Origin: CAZRDB01 sp964598695 | GTDB lineage: Bacteria; Armatimonadota; Zipacnadia; UBA1398 | Direction: 5' to 3' | Assembly: GCA_964598695.1 (NCBI GenBank) | Contig: CAZRDB010000059.1 | Location: 1-25,570 of the forward strand | DNA length: 25,570 bases | Part shown: one piece after another, positions 7,143 through 13,592 of the stretch | Layout: each line of letters starts with the position of its first letter | Numbering within the stretch: position 1 is the stretch's first letter | Position numbers and translations under genes: made by a program | Notes under the pieces: model-generated | Database searches by the model: none | What the model was told of the DNA's origin: nothing | What the model saw: only the letters and a program-made list of their open reading frames with translations

Positions 7143-8030
7143 CTAGCCCTCCCAGCCGGCGAGGCGGGCGGCGAGCCACCAGAAGGCCTGGCCCTTGTGG
7201 AGGCAGTTCTCGCGCGAGGTGTGCGCGTCCTCATCGATCCCGTAGTGCTCGTGCTCGTGGGGATAGGTGTGACCATCGAAGGTCCCGGTCTGCTCGTCGC
7301 CGTTGTACCAGGCGTCGATGTCGGCGAAGTCGAACAGGACCTTGCCGTTGTCGCGGCAGTACTGCCGGATCTGCTCGTTGCGCAGGTGGCGGTTGTAGCC
7401 GCCCTCGTCGCGCCCCTGGGCGTTGCCGGTCATGTAGACGAAGCGCACGTCCGGGTTGGCCTCCTCGAGGCGGGTCATGGCGTCGAGGTAGCCCTGGGTG
7501 TCGGCCTGCGAGTTGTGGTCCTGCTGGCAGCACCACGACCACAGCGAGACGTTGATCGAGGGATTGTCGTCGAGGACCTTCTGCGTCGCGGCCAGGCCCT
7601 CCGGCGTCGCCCAGTACAGCTCGGGCGTGATGTAGCCCTCGGTCTCCTGGCCGTCGAAGATGCACAGGGCGCCGGCCTCGGTCGGCAGCGCGCTGCCCTC
7701 GGCCCGGAACGCCAGCCGAGGCGTCGACTCCGCCAGCATCGCGAGGCCCGACATGATCTGGCCACCGTGCGAGGTGTGGGCGTAGTGGATCCGGAGCTTC
7801 TCCTGCGCCGCCTGGATCCACTCGTCGGGGATCGCCTCGACGTCGAGGCAGGTGTGGTCGATGATGATGGCCTCCGTCTCGGGGGCGTCCCTCTCGGTCT
7901 GGGCGACCGAGGCGACGGCGACCGTCGCGCGGGCGGCAGGGGCGGCCGAGGCCTCCGCGTTGCTCTTCGAGCAGCCGGCAAGACCGGCGAGGACCAGGGC
8001 AGCACAGACAGTGGCGGCGAACATCTTCAC
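7143..8030 (-). CDS. SGNH/GDSL-like lipoprotein
   Basis: About 295 residues. GTG 8030 is favoured because GGGAG lies 10 nt upstream. ATG 8024, two codons later, is the alternative, and both give a lipobox LAGC near residue 18. A short Ala-rich linker leads to a globular domain: CLDVEAIPDEWIQAAQ, then HYAHTSHGGQIMSGLAMLAE, then a Trp/Cys-rich WSWCCQQ, VRFVYMTGNAQGRDEGG and KVLFDFADIDAWYNGD, then a His-rich tail (HTYPHEHEHYGID). The order of a small-residue/Ser motif, a Gly-Asn motif after a hydrophobic strand and a late Asp/His segment recalls the SGNH hydrolase fold. The canonical GDS motif is replaced by TSHGG, so enzymatic activity is uncertain. It would act at the cell surface or in the periplasm, possibly on acylated glycans (inference). 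Confidence 0.7.
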   Translation of the reverse strand: MKMFAATVCAALVLAGLAGCSKSNAEASAAPAARATVAVASVAQTERDAPETEAIIIDHTCLDVEAIPDEWIQAAQEKLRIHYAHTSHGGQIMSGLAMLAESTPRLAFRAEGSALPTEAGALCIFDGQETEGYITPELYWATPEGLAATQKVLDDNPSINVSLWSWCCQQDHNSQADTQGYLDAMTRLEEANPDVRFVYMTGNAQGRDEGGYNRHLRNEQIRQYCRDNGKVLFDFADIDAWYNGDEQTGTFDGHTYPHEHEHYGIDEDAHTSRENCLHKGQAFWWLAARLAGWEG

Positions 8031-8244
8031 AGTAGGCACTCTCCCATCGCGAGCCAGGCGTCGTACGGGTAGGGAGGCGCCGGCCACGACGCCTCTGCTT
8101 CCCCTATACCCCCTCGCCCGCGCCGCAAACGCCGCCGACCCAGGGCGGTCGTCGGCAGGGGGCGCCGAAAGCCCGGAGAACGTAGCGTGGGTGGCGCGGT
8201 GTCGGAACCGGTCGAGCGGCACGAGCGGAAGGCGGGCGAGCGAC
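8031..8244. other. Divergent intergenic region between two lipoprotein genes
   Basis: This 214-nt gap must hold both promoters. A minus-strand TATAGG (8108-8103) could be a -10 for the SGNH-like gene, but no good -35 is visible. Nothing else stands out. Confidence 0.3.
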
Positions 8245-8907
8245 ATGAACGCGCGCGGGGCTCTTCTTCTCGGTACGGCACTCGCGGCACTCGTGGTAGC
8301 GGCGCTTCCCCTGGGCGGGTGCGGAGGCGAAGCGGCGATCGTCCCGGCGGACATCGCGGGGACGTGGGTCGTGGTCCTGAACGACGCGGACGGCCACCCG
8401 CAGGAGGGCTTCTGCTTCGACGTCCTCCGCAACGGGCAGGCGATGACGGCCACCCGAACCGTTGGCACGTGCGACGCGGCGGCCCTGCTCACGCTCAGCT
8501 TCTCGGGGTGGGAGGGCGGGACGGTGACCGGCTCGGTCCAGCTCACCAACGCGGGCTCGGGCGCGGGGAACTGGAGCCGCACCCTCGTAAGCCCGGCCTC
8601 GGGCGCCGCGACGTGCGTGCGCGCCGCACACCAGACCACGACCGGCATCTACCGTCTCGCCTACGACGGTGGAGCACCGTCGACGGAGACGCTGACCATC
8701 ACGAGCGACGGCTACACGATGATCGGCGGTCTCGTCGTGGGCGTCGTGCAGCAGGGCGGCGCGATCACCATCGCCGTCCGCGGCGGGCCGGGCGGCGCGA
8801 CGGGGCCCGTGGTGTTCAGCGGGACGCTGGCTGCGACGGTCACCGGAACGTACGTGGATCATCTCGGCAACCAGGGTACGTGGACGGGCACGCCGACGCC
8901 GGAGTAG
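8245..8907 (+). CDS. Small lipoprotein, beta-rich, unknown function
   Basis: A 220-residue protein from ATG 8245, with a weak purine-rich ribosome site. It opens with a hydrophobic signal ending in the lipobox LGGC (Cys about residue 26), then two similar beta-rich halves. The first begins DIAGTWVVVLND, and the second begins TGIYRLAYDGG and ends GTYVDHLGNQGTWTG. The IAGTW and GTY..GTW elements resemble the barrel strands of lipocalin-like or META-like small beta domains, but I cannot assign a family. Cys pairs in the first half (FCFDV and GTCDAA) could form a disulphide. The gene converges tightly with the cupredoxin gene, with 16 nt between the stop codons. Confidence 0.75.
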   Translation: MNARGALLLGTALAALVVAALPLGGCGGEAAIVPADIAGTWVVVLNDADGHPQEGFCFDVLRNGQAMTATRTVGTCDAAALLTLSFSGWEGGTVTGSVQLTNAGSGAGNWSRTLVSPASGAATCVRAAHQTTTGIYRLAYDGGAPSTETLTITSDGYTMIGGLVVGVVQQGGAITIAVRGGPGGATGPVVFSGTLAATVTGTYVDHLGNQGTWTGTPTPE

Positions 8908-8926
8908 GGGCCGCGGGCGCCCCCTA
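8905..8926. terminator. Bidirectional terminator-like hairpin containing both stop codons
   Basis: TAGGGG (8905-8910) pairs with CCCCTA (8921-8926) around a GC-rich 10-nt loop. The stem contains the TAG of the rightward lipoprotein gene and, on the other strand, the TAG of the leftward cupredoxin gene. Confidence 0.5.
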
Positions 8927-9355
8927 GTTGGCGACGACGACGATCCGGCCGGCCATCCCGGTGCCGATGTTGCTCCCGTTGCCGGCCGTGCCGTTGATCC
9001 GGCAGTGGTAGTAGAACACCGCGCCCGGCTGCGCGTAGTGCGGGACCATCCACTGGTACGACTGCCCGGCGGGGATGCCCGAGGGGTAGGCCGAGTCCGA
9101 GTTTGGGCCACCAAGCAGCGCGTTCGCGGTGTCGGCGATCACGGTGTGTGGGTCGGTGTCGTTGTTGGTCCACTGGATGTAGTCGCCGGCGTTCACCGAG
9201 AGCACGATCGGGCTGAAGGTGTCGGAGTCGGTACATGAGATGGTGGCCGAGACCGTCGGCAGCCCTCCGCCGCAGCCTGTGACGAGGAGGGCGCTCACCG
9301 CGAGGAGCCCGGCGGCCGAGAGGCCGATCGCGACGTGCGAGGGGCGCATGGACAT
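8924..9355 (-). CDS. Cupredoxin-like (plastocyanin/azurin-type) lipoprotein
   Basis: A 143-residue protein. ATG 9355 has GGAAGGAG 12 nt upstream, and a second in-frame ATG lies at 9349. The lipoprotein signal ends VTGC (Cys28). The mature chain has the cupredoxin pattern: SVNAGDYIQWTNNDTDPHTV with His70 as the first copper ligand position, then GIPAGQSYQW, then FYYHCRINGTAGNGSNIGTGMAG with Cys118 and Met134. In type 1 copper sites the Cys is usually followed three residues later by the second His. Here that position is Asn121, while a His (117) precedes the Cys. It is either a modified copper protein or one that no longer binds copper normally. The likely role is a membrane-tethered periplasmic electron carrier or copper-handling protein (inference). 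Confidence 0.8.
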   Translation of the reverse strand: MSMRPSHVAIGLSAAGLLAVSALLVTGCGGGLPTVSATISCTDSDTFSPIVLSVNAGDYIQWTNNDTDPHTVIADTANALLGGPNSDSAYPSGIPAGQSYQWMVPHYAQPGAVFYYHCRINGTAGNGSNIGTGMAGRIVVVAN

Positions 9356-9410
9356 GGGGATGTGCTGCTCCTTCCGATCGCCCGCCAACGGGCAGCGGGA
9401 CACCGCCACC

Positions 9411-9435
9411 CGACGTCGGATGATACCCGACATCG
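9411..9435 (-). promoter_or_regulatory. Inverted repeat flanking a -10-like TATCAT upstream of the cupredoxin gene
   Basis: On the minus strand the nine bases CGATGTCGG (9435-9427) and CCGACGTCG (9419-9411) form a dyad with one mismatched position (a G-U pair in RNA). The 7-nt centre, GTATCAT, contains a -10-like TATCAT. A weak -35 (TGGCGG, 9448-9443) lies 17 nt further upstream. An operator overlapping the promoter would fit this layout. No known metal-sensor consensus is matched. Confidence 0.35.
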
Positions 9436-9513
9436 AGCCATCCCGCCAGGCGGCGGCCCGCCATCCGGATCGGACGCGGAGGTTGGCGCCCCGCCGAGGA
9501 GAAGGCTCCCTTG

Positions 9514-9532
9514 CTGCCGCTCGGGGCGGCAG
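9514..9532 (+). other. Hairpin upstream of FG-GAP gene
   Basis: CTGCCGC and GCGGCAG form a perfect 7-bp stem around TCGGG, ending 31 nt before the GTG start at 9564. It could be 5' UTR structure or chance. No riboswitch is recognised in the 208-nt divergent gap (9356-9563). Confidence 0.25.
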
Positions 9533-9563
9533 GGGACGCGACATCGGCGGGAGGTGAGTGCGC

Positions 9564-10196
9564 GTGGCTCGCGGTCTCCAGCACTCCCGCGGCCGTCTGG
9601 CAGCCCTCACGCTCCTGCTTCTGCTCCTCCCGGCCCTTGCGGAGCGGGCGGGCGGGCGATCCGTCCTCGTTGACCTCGACGGCGACGGCGCGGTCGAGGA
9701 GGTGCGCTTCGAACCGACGGCCGACCCGACGGTCCGGGTCCTGCGCGAGAGCGCCGTCTTGTGGGTGGGCGTTCCCCGGGCGCTGCGGCCGTGGAAGCTC
9801 GCGACGGCCGACGTCGAGGGCGACGGCATGCGCGAGATCGTCGTGGGGCTCCACAAGGAGACCCCCTACATGCCCTTCCCGCACAACTGCCTCTACGTCT
9901 ACGGGTGGGACGGAACACAGGGCTTCCCGAAGTGGAGAGGCTCGGCGCTGAGCCACCCGTTCACCGACTTCGCGCTGGCCGACGTCGACGGCGACGGCTC
10001 GGATGAGCTGATCTCGGTCGAGACCGACCTCGACCGCAGCCAGTGCGTGATGGTCTACGACTGGAGCGGCTTTGGCTTCGCGGGCGAAGCGCTTCCGCAG
10101 CGCTGGCGCACGGTTCGGCTTCTGGGCGCCGACAGATGCTCGGTACGGCTCGAAGCCGATGGACGCACGATGACGATCGGCGGGGGTGCGCCATGA
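9564..10196 (+). CDS. Secreted FG-GAP/VCBS-type repeat protein
   Basis: A 210-residue protein. GTG 9564 is preferred because GGGAGG (9549-9554) lies 9 nt upstream. GTG 9558 would leave only 3 nt. A signal peptide (ALTLLLLLLPALAERAGG, to about residue 31) is followed by Asp-rich FG-GAP-like calcium loops: VDLDGDGAVEEV, ADVEGDGMREIVVG and ADVDGDGSDELISV. Such repeats build beta-propellers in surface and adhesion-type proteins, but three loops are too few for a full seven-bladed propeller, so this is a small or partial version. The stop overlaps the next start (ATGA), which implies translational coupling with the DUF3160 lipoprotein. Substrate or partner is unknown. Confidence 0.75.
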   Translation: MARGLQHSRGRLAALTLLLLLLPALAERAGGRSVLVDLDGDGAVEEVRFEPTADPTVRVLRESAVLWVGVPRALRPWKLATADVEGDGMREIVVGLHKETPYMPFPHNCLYVYGWDGTQGFPKWRGSALSHPFTDFALADVDGDGSDELISVETDLDRSQCVMVYDWSGFGFAGEALPQRWRTVRLLGADRCSVRLEADGRTMTIGGGAP

Positions 10197-12475
10197 GAAG
10201 ATGGATGCTCGTGTGCGTCGCCGCACTGGCCCTCTGTGGCCTGGCGGCATGCCGCAGGCAGGTGACCGCTGCCGCGCGCGACTACCCGGTGGCGACGGAG
10301 CAGCTCGCCGGCGCCCAGATACCGACGCCGGCGCCCGAGGAGGAGACCGACCTCCCGCCGCGCGATGCGGACGCGCAAGAGGGCGACCTCTACTCGTACT
10401 TCGACGAGGGCCGCGCGCTGTTCGCGGTAGAGACGCTGCCGGAGACGCCGGCCGACTTCGACAACGTGGTCGCGAAGGTCGAGCCCTATACGGTGAGCGC
10501 GTCGCTCTCCGAGGTCTCCAACCTGAAGCCGTTCACGAAGGCGCGTCCCCTCAGCGCCACCGAGCGTCAGATGCTCGCGCGCAACCTGTTCGTCGTCGCC
10601 CCGCGCGACGATGTGCAGCTCTTCTTCATCTACGAGAACAACGACTACCTGAACCTCCCCTCGTTCGTGACCTCCGACTCGATCCTCCAGCTCCATCACA
10701 TGGTCTTCGACTTCGTGCTGCGGATCACCGAGCAACAGAAGCTGCTCCCGGCGCTCGAGGAGCTGACCGAGGCGCTCGCAACGGGGGCACGGGGCCAGTG
10801 CGAGGAGCTTGCGGGGACGGAGATGGCCGCCGCGGCCGAGCGCAACGCGGCCTACACGGTTGTGGCGGCCCGCCTGCTCGGACTCGACCGCGCCCCGACG
10901 CTGTCGCCGCAGGCCATGCGGCAGGTCGAGCAGGAGCTGGCGTTGATCAAGGGCCACGCCGGCCTCGCGGAGAGCCCCCTCTTCGGGTACCGGATCGACT
11001 ACTCCCAGTTCATCCCGCGCGGCCACTACGCCGGCAACCCGAACCTGGAGCGGTTCTTTCTCACGATGATGTGGTACGGGACCGTTCCGTTCGCCACGCG
11101 CGACGCGCAGAAGCGCATCAACGAGCCTGTGGTTCGACAGGGCCTGCTCCTCGCGCGCCTGCTCGACAGCGAGCGAGCGCGGAGGCTGTGGGAGACGATC
11201 TACGAGCCGACCAGCTTCCTCGTCGGCACGGCAGACGACCACACGCCGCTCGAGTGGTCGAGCGTCGCCGACCAGGTGTACGGAGCCGACGCCGCCCTCG
11301 CCGACCTCGGCGACCCCGAGAGGCTCGGCACGTTCGTCGAGGCCGTCGAGAAGCTCCGTGCCGCACGGATCCAGTCGGGGTATCTCGGCATGCCCGGCCA
11401 GGCGATCCAGCTCCGGCTGATGGGCCAGAGGTACATCCCGGATGGCGAGGCGCTCGCGCGTACCTGCGACCCGCTGCGGCGCGGCTTCCCCTCGGGCCTC
11501 GATGTCATGGCCGCACTTGGCAGCGATCGAGCCGCCGAGATCCTCGACGACCACGCCGAGATCTACAACGAGGGCGGCTGGGAGGGGTACGTCGCGGCCC
11601 GGGACAAGGTCGTTGCCGACTTCGCGCGGCTCCCGGCCGATGTGTGGGCCGACAACCTCTACTGGGGCTGGCTCGGCTCGCTGCGAGCACTCCTCGAGCC
11701 CCTGCCCGAGGGCTACCCGTCGGTCATGCGCAGCGAGGCGTGGCAGGACAAGTCGATCCACACGGCCCTCGCCTCGTGGTCGGAGCTACGCCGCGACACG
11801 ATCCTCTACTCGAAGGGCATGGCCGTCGAGTGCGGCGAGGAGCCCCCGCCCGCGGTCAAAGGCTACGTCGAGCCCAACGTGGTACTCTACGACCGTCTGC
11901 TTCGCGTGACAGCGCTCGCCTACCGGGGCCTCCGGGAGCGCGACTTGCTTACCGAGCGGACCGCCGCCCGTTTCGCCCGCGTTCACGACCTGCTGGTCTT
12001 CCTGCGCACGGTCTCCGAGAAGGAGCTGCGCAACGAGGCGCTCACCGACCGCGAGTATGAGCAGATCCGCTACCTCGGCGCCGAGCTGGAGCGGCTCACA
12101 CTCTCGGTTCAGGCCCCCAACGCGACGGAATGGTCCATGCTGAGCGAGGCCGAGCAGGACATGGCCGTCGTCGCCGATGTGCACACGGCGAACGGCGGAG
12201 CGCTCGAGGAGGCCGTCGGCCACGCCAACGAGATCCTCGCCATCGTCCCGATCGAGGGCCAGCTCGTGCTCACGCGCGGCCCGTGCTTCAGCTACTACGA
12301 GTTCGTCCACGCGGCCGGTGACCGCCTGACCGACGCGAGCTGGCGGCAGATGCTCAAGAGCGGCAACGTCCCCGACCCGCCGGTCTGGACGGACAGCTTC
12401 CTGATCCCGAAGGGCAAGAGCGGCACGGGCACGGGCGATCAGAAGGAGTACAGGGTCTATGGCAGCGGCTGTTAG
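10193..12475 (+). CDS. DUF3160 family lipoprotein
   Basis: A 760-residue protein. ATG 10193 overlaps the previous stop by 4 nt (ATGA), and the product then begins with a lipoprotein signal ending LAAC (Cys20). A short acidic, Pro-rich linker leads to a long alpha-rich domain matching DUF3160: an N-terminal block KPFTKARPLSATERQMLARN, then FFIYENNDYLNLPSFVTSD, which is characteristic of the family, then LQLHHMVFDFVLR. The C-terminus contains EEAVGHANEILAIVPIEG, LVLTRGPCFSYYEF and VPDPPVWTDSFL. Members are large secreted or lipid-anchored proteins of unknown biochemical role. It lies between an FG-GAP protein and a CapA-family protein and overlaps both, so the three probably work together at the cell envelope (inference). 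Confidence 0.88.
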   Translation: MRRWMLVCVAALALCGLAACRRQVTAAARDYPVATEQLAGAQIPTPAPEEETDLPPRDADAQEGDLYSYFDEGRALFAVETLPETPADFDNVVAKVEPYTVSASLSEVSNLKPFTKARPLSATERQMLARNLFVVAPRDDVQLFFIYENNDYLNLPSFVTSDSILQLHHMVFDFVLRITEQQKLLPALEELTEALATGARGQCEELAGTEMAAAAERNAAYTVVAARLLGLDRAPTLSPQAMRQVEQELALIKGHAGLAESPLFGYRIDYSQFIPRGHYAGNPNLERFFLTMMWYGTVPFATRDAQKRINEPVVRQGLLLARLLDSERARRLWETIYEPTSFLVGTADDHTPLEWSSVADQVYGADAALADLGDPERLGTFVEAVEKLRAARIQSGYLGMPGQAIQLRLMGQRYIPDGEALARTCDPLRRGFPSGLDVMAALGSDRAAEILDDHAEIYNEGGWEGYVAARDKVVADFARLPADVWADNLYWGWLGSLRALLEPLPEGYPSVMRSEAWQDKSIHTALASWSELRRDTILYSKGMAVECGEEPPPAVKGYVEPNVVLYDRLLRVTALAYRGLRERDLLTERTAARFARVHDLLVFLRTVSEKELRNEALTDREYEQIRYLGAELERLTLSVQAPNATEWSMLSEAEQDMAVVADVHTANGGALEEAVGHANEILAIVPIEGQLVLTRGPCFSYYEFVHAAGDRLTDASWRQMLKSGNVPDPPVWTDSFLIPKGKSGTGTGDQKEYRVYGSGC

Positions 12476-13514
12476 GGGCCGCCCGGCCGCTCTCCTCGCC
12501 GGCGCGCTGGCGGTGCTCGCGCTGACCCTGGTGCAGGGGGGCGGCGTCGCGCGCTCAGCGGGCACCGTAACGCTGGCGGTCGTGGGCGACGTGCTGCTCG
12601 ACCGGGGCGTCGCGCGGGCCGCCGCGCGCGAGGGCTGGCCGTGGGTCTTCCGTGAGGTGCGCGAGGATCTCGGTGCGGCCGACCTCGCGTTCGCGAACCT
12701 CGAATGCCCGGTGACCGAGCGGCGCGAGACGCTGCAGAAGAAGGTGAGCTTCCGGGCCGATCGGGTCGCCCTCGAGGCCGCGCGCGAGGCAGGACTCGAC
12801 ATCCTCTGCCTCGCGAACAACCACTCGACCGACTGCGGCCGCGAGGGGCTCGTCGACACCATGGGCGCGCTGCACGAGGCGGGGCTTCTGTGGTGCGGCG
12901 CGGGCGCCACGGAGGCCGAGGCGGAGCAAGCGACCGTCGTCGAGGTGGGGGGCGTGCGCATCGCCTTCCTGGCGTTCTCCGACTGGCTGCCGGAGGGGAT
13001 CTTCCCGAACGCGGCGCAGCCGACCATCGCGCTGGCCTCTGAACCGACGGTGCGGCGCGAGGTCGCGCGGGCGCGCGCACGCGCCGAAGTCGTCGTGGTG
13101 GCCTTCCACTGGGGGGTAGAGTTCACGTCGGAGCCGACCGATCGGCAGCGTGCGCTGGCGCGAGCCGCCGTGGAGGCGGGCGCCGGCCTGGTCATCGGAC
13201 ACCACCCGCACGTGCTCCAGGGGATCGAGGTGGCCACCTCCGGGGCCGATCGCCGGCCGGCACTCGTCGCCTACTCGCTCGGCAACTTCGTGTTCGACCA
13301 GTACCGCGATGGCGCCGCCGACAGCGCGATCCTCACCTGCACCCTCTCTCGGGCAGGCGTCGAGTCCGCGGCGGTCATCCCCATCCGGGTCGAGCGCGGC
13401 CGGCCGACCCACGCGTGTCCGGAGGACGCACAGCGGATTCGCGGCATGCTGGACGACCTCTCACGGCAGCTGGGGGCCCTGCTCGACGAGAACGGCCGCG
13501 TCTCCGCACGGTAG
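12459..13514 (+). CDS. CapA family metallophosphatase-like protein (PGA_cap)
   Basis: A 351-residue protein starting at ATG 12459, 17 nt inside the DUF3160 gene, with AAGGAG (12443-12448) 10 nt upstream. An N-terminal hydrophobic segment (residues ~9-34) is a signal peptide or membrane anchor. The domain then shows the PGA_cap (CapA) signature of the calcineurin-like phosphoesterase fold: VVGDVLLDRG with Asp44, FANLECPVT, CLANNHSTDCG, VVAFHWGVEF, VIGHHPHVLQG and AYSLGNFVFDQ. The His, Asp and Asn metal ligands of the fold appear intact. The family is named for CapA of poly-gamma-glutamate capsule synthesis, but most members sit in other contexts. No capB, capC or pgsA is visible here, so a general envelope-polymer role is more prudent. 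Confidence 0.9.
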   Translation: MAAAVRGRPAALLAGALAVLALTLVQGGGVARSAGTVTLAVVGDVLLDRGVARAAAREGWPWVFREVREDLGAADLAFANLECPVTERRETLQKKVSFRADRVALEAAREAGLDILCLANNHSTDCGREGLVDTMGALHEAGLLWCGAGATEAEAEQATVVEVGGVRIAFLAFSDWLPEGIFPNAAQPTIALASEPTVRREVARARARAEVVVVAFHWGVEFTSEPTDRQRALARAAVEAGAGLVIGHHPHVLQGIEVATSGADRRPALVAYSLGNFVFDQYRDGAADSAILTCTLSRAGVESAAVIPIRVERGRPTHACPEDAQRIRGMLDDLSRQLGALLDENGRVSAR

Positions 13515-13592
13515 TGCTGCAGGCTTGGCGCCCCGTCCCTCGAACCTACCTCCGTGCGCTTCGGGTGGAGCGCCGGGAAGAGGGTCTCCGCG

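Noticed and set aside
6174..8072. Plus-strand open frame across the two leftward lipoprotein genes
   Set aside because: It spans two genes and their spacer on the opposite strand, and the translation is repetitive and Gly/Arg/Leu-rich. The minus-strand frames have lipoboxes and ribosome sites.
10055..11761. Minus-strand open frame opposite the DUF3160 gene
   Set aside because: It is a coding shadow in GC-rich DNA. The plus strand carries the lipoprotein signal and DUF3160 motifs.
12459..13514. Poly-gamma-glutamate capsule synthesis locus
   Set aside because: Only a CapA-family protein is present. No capB or capC ligase or transport genes are adjacent.
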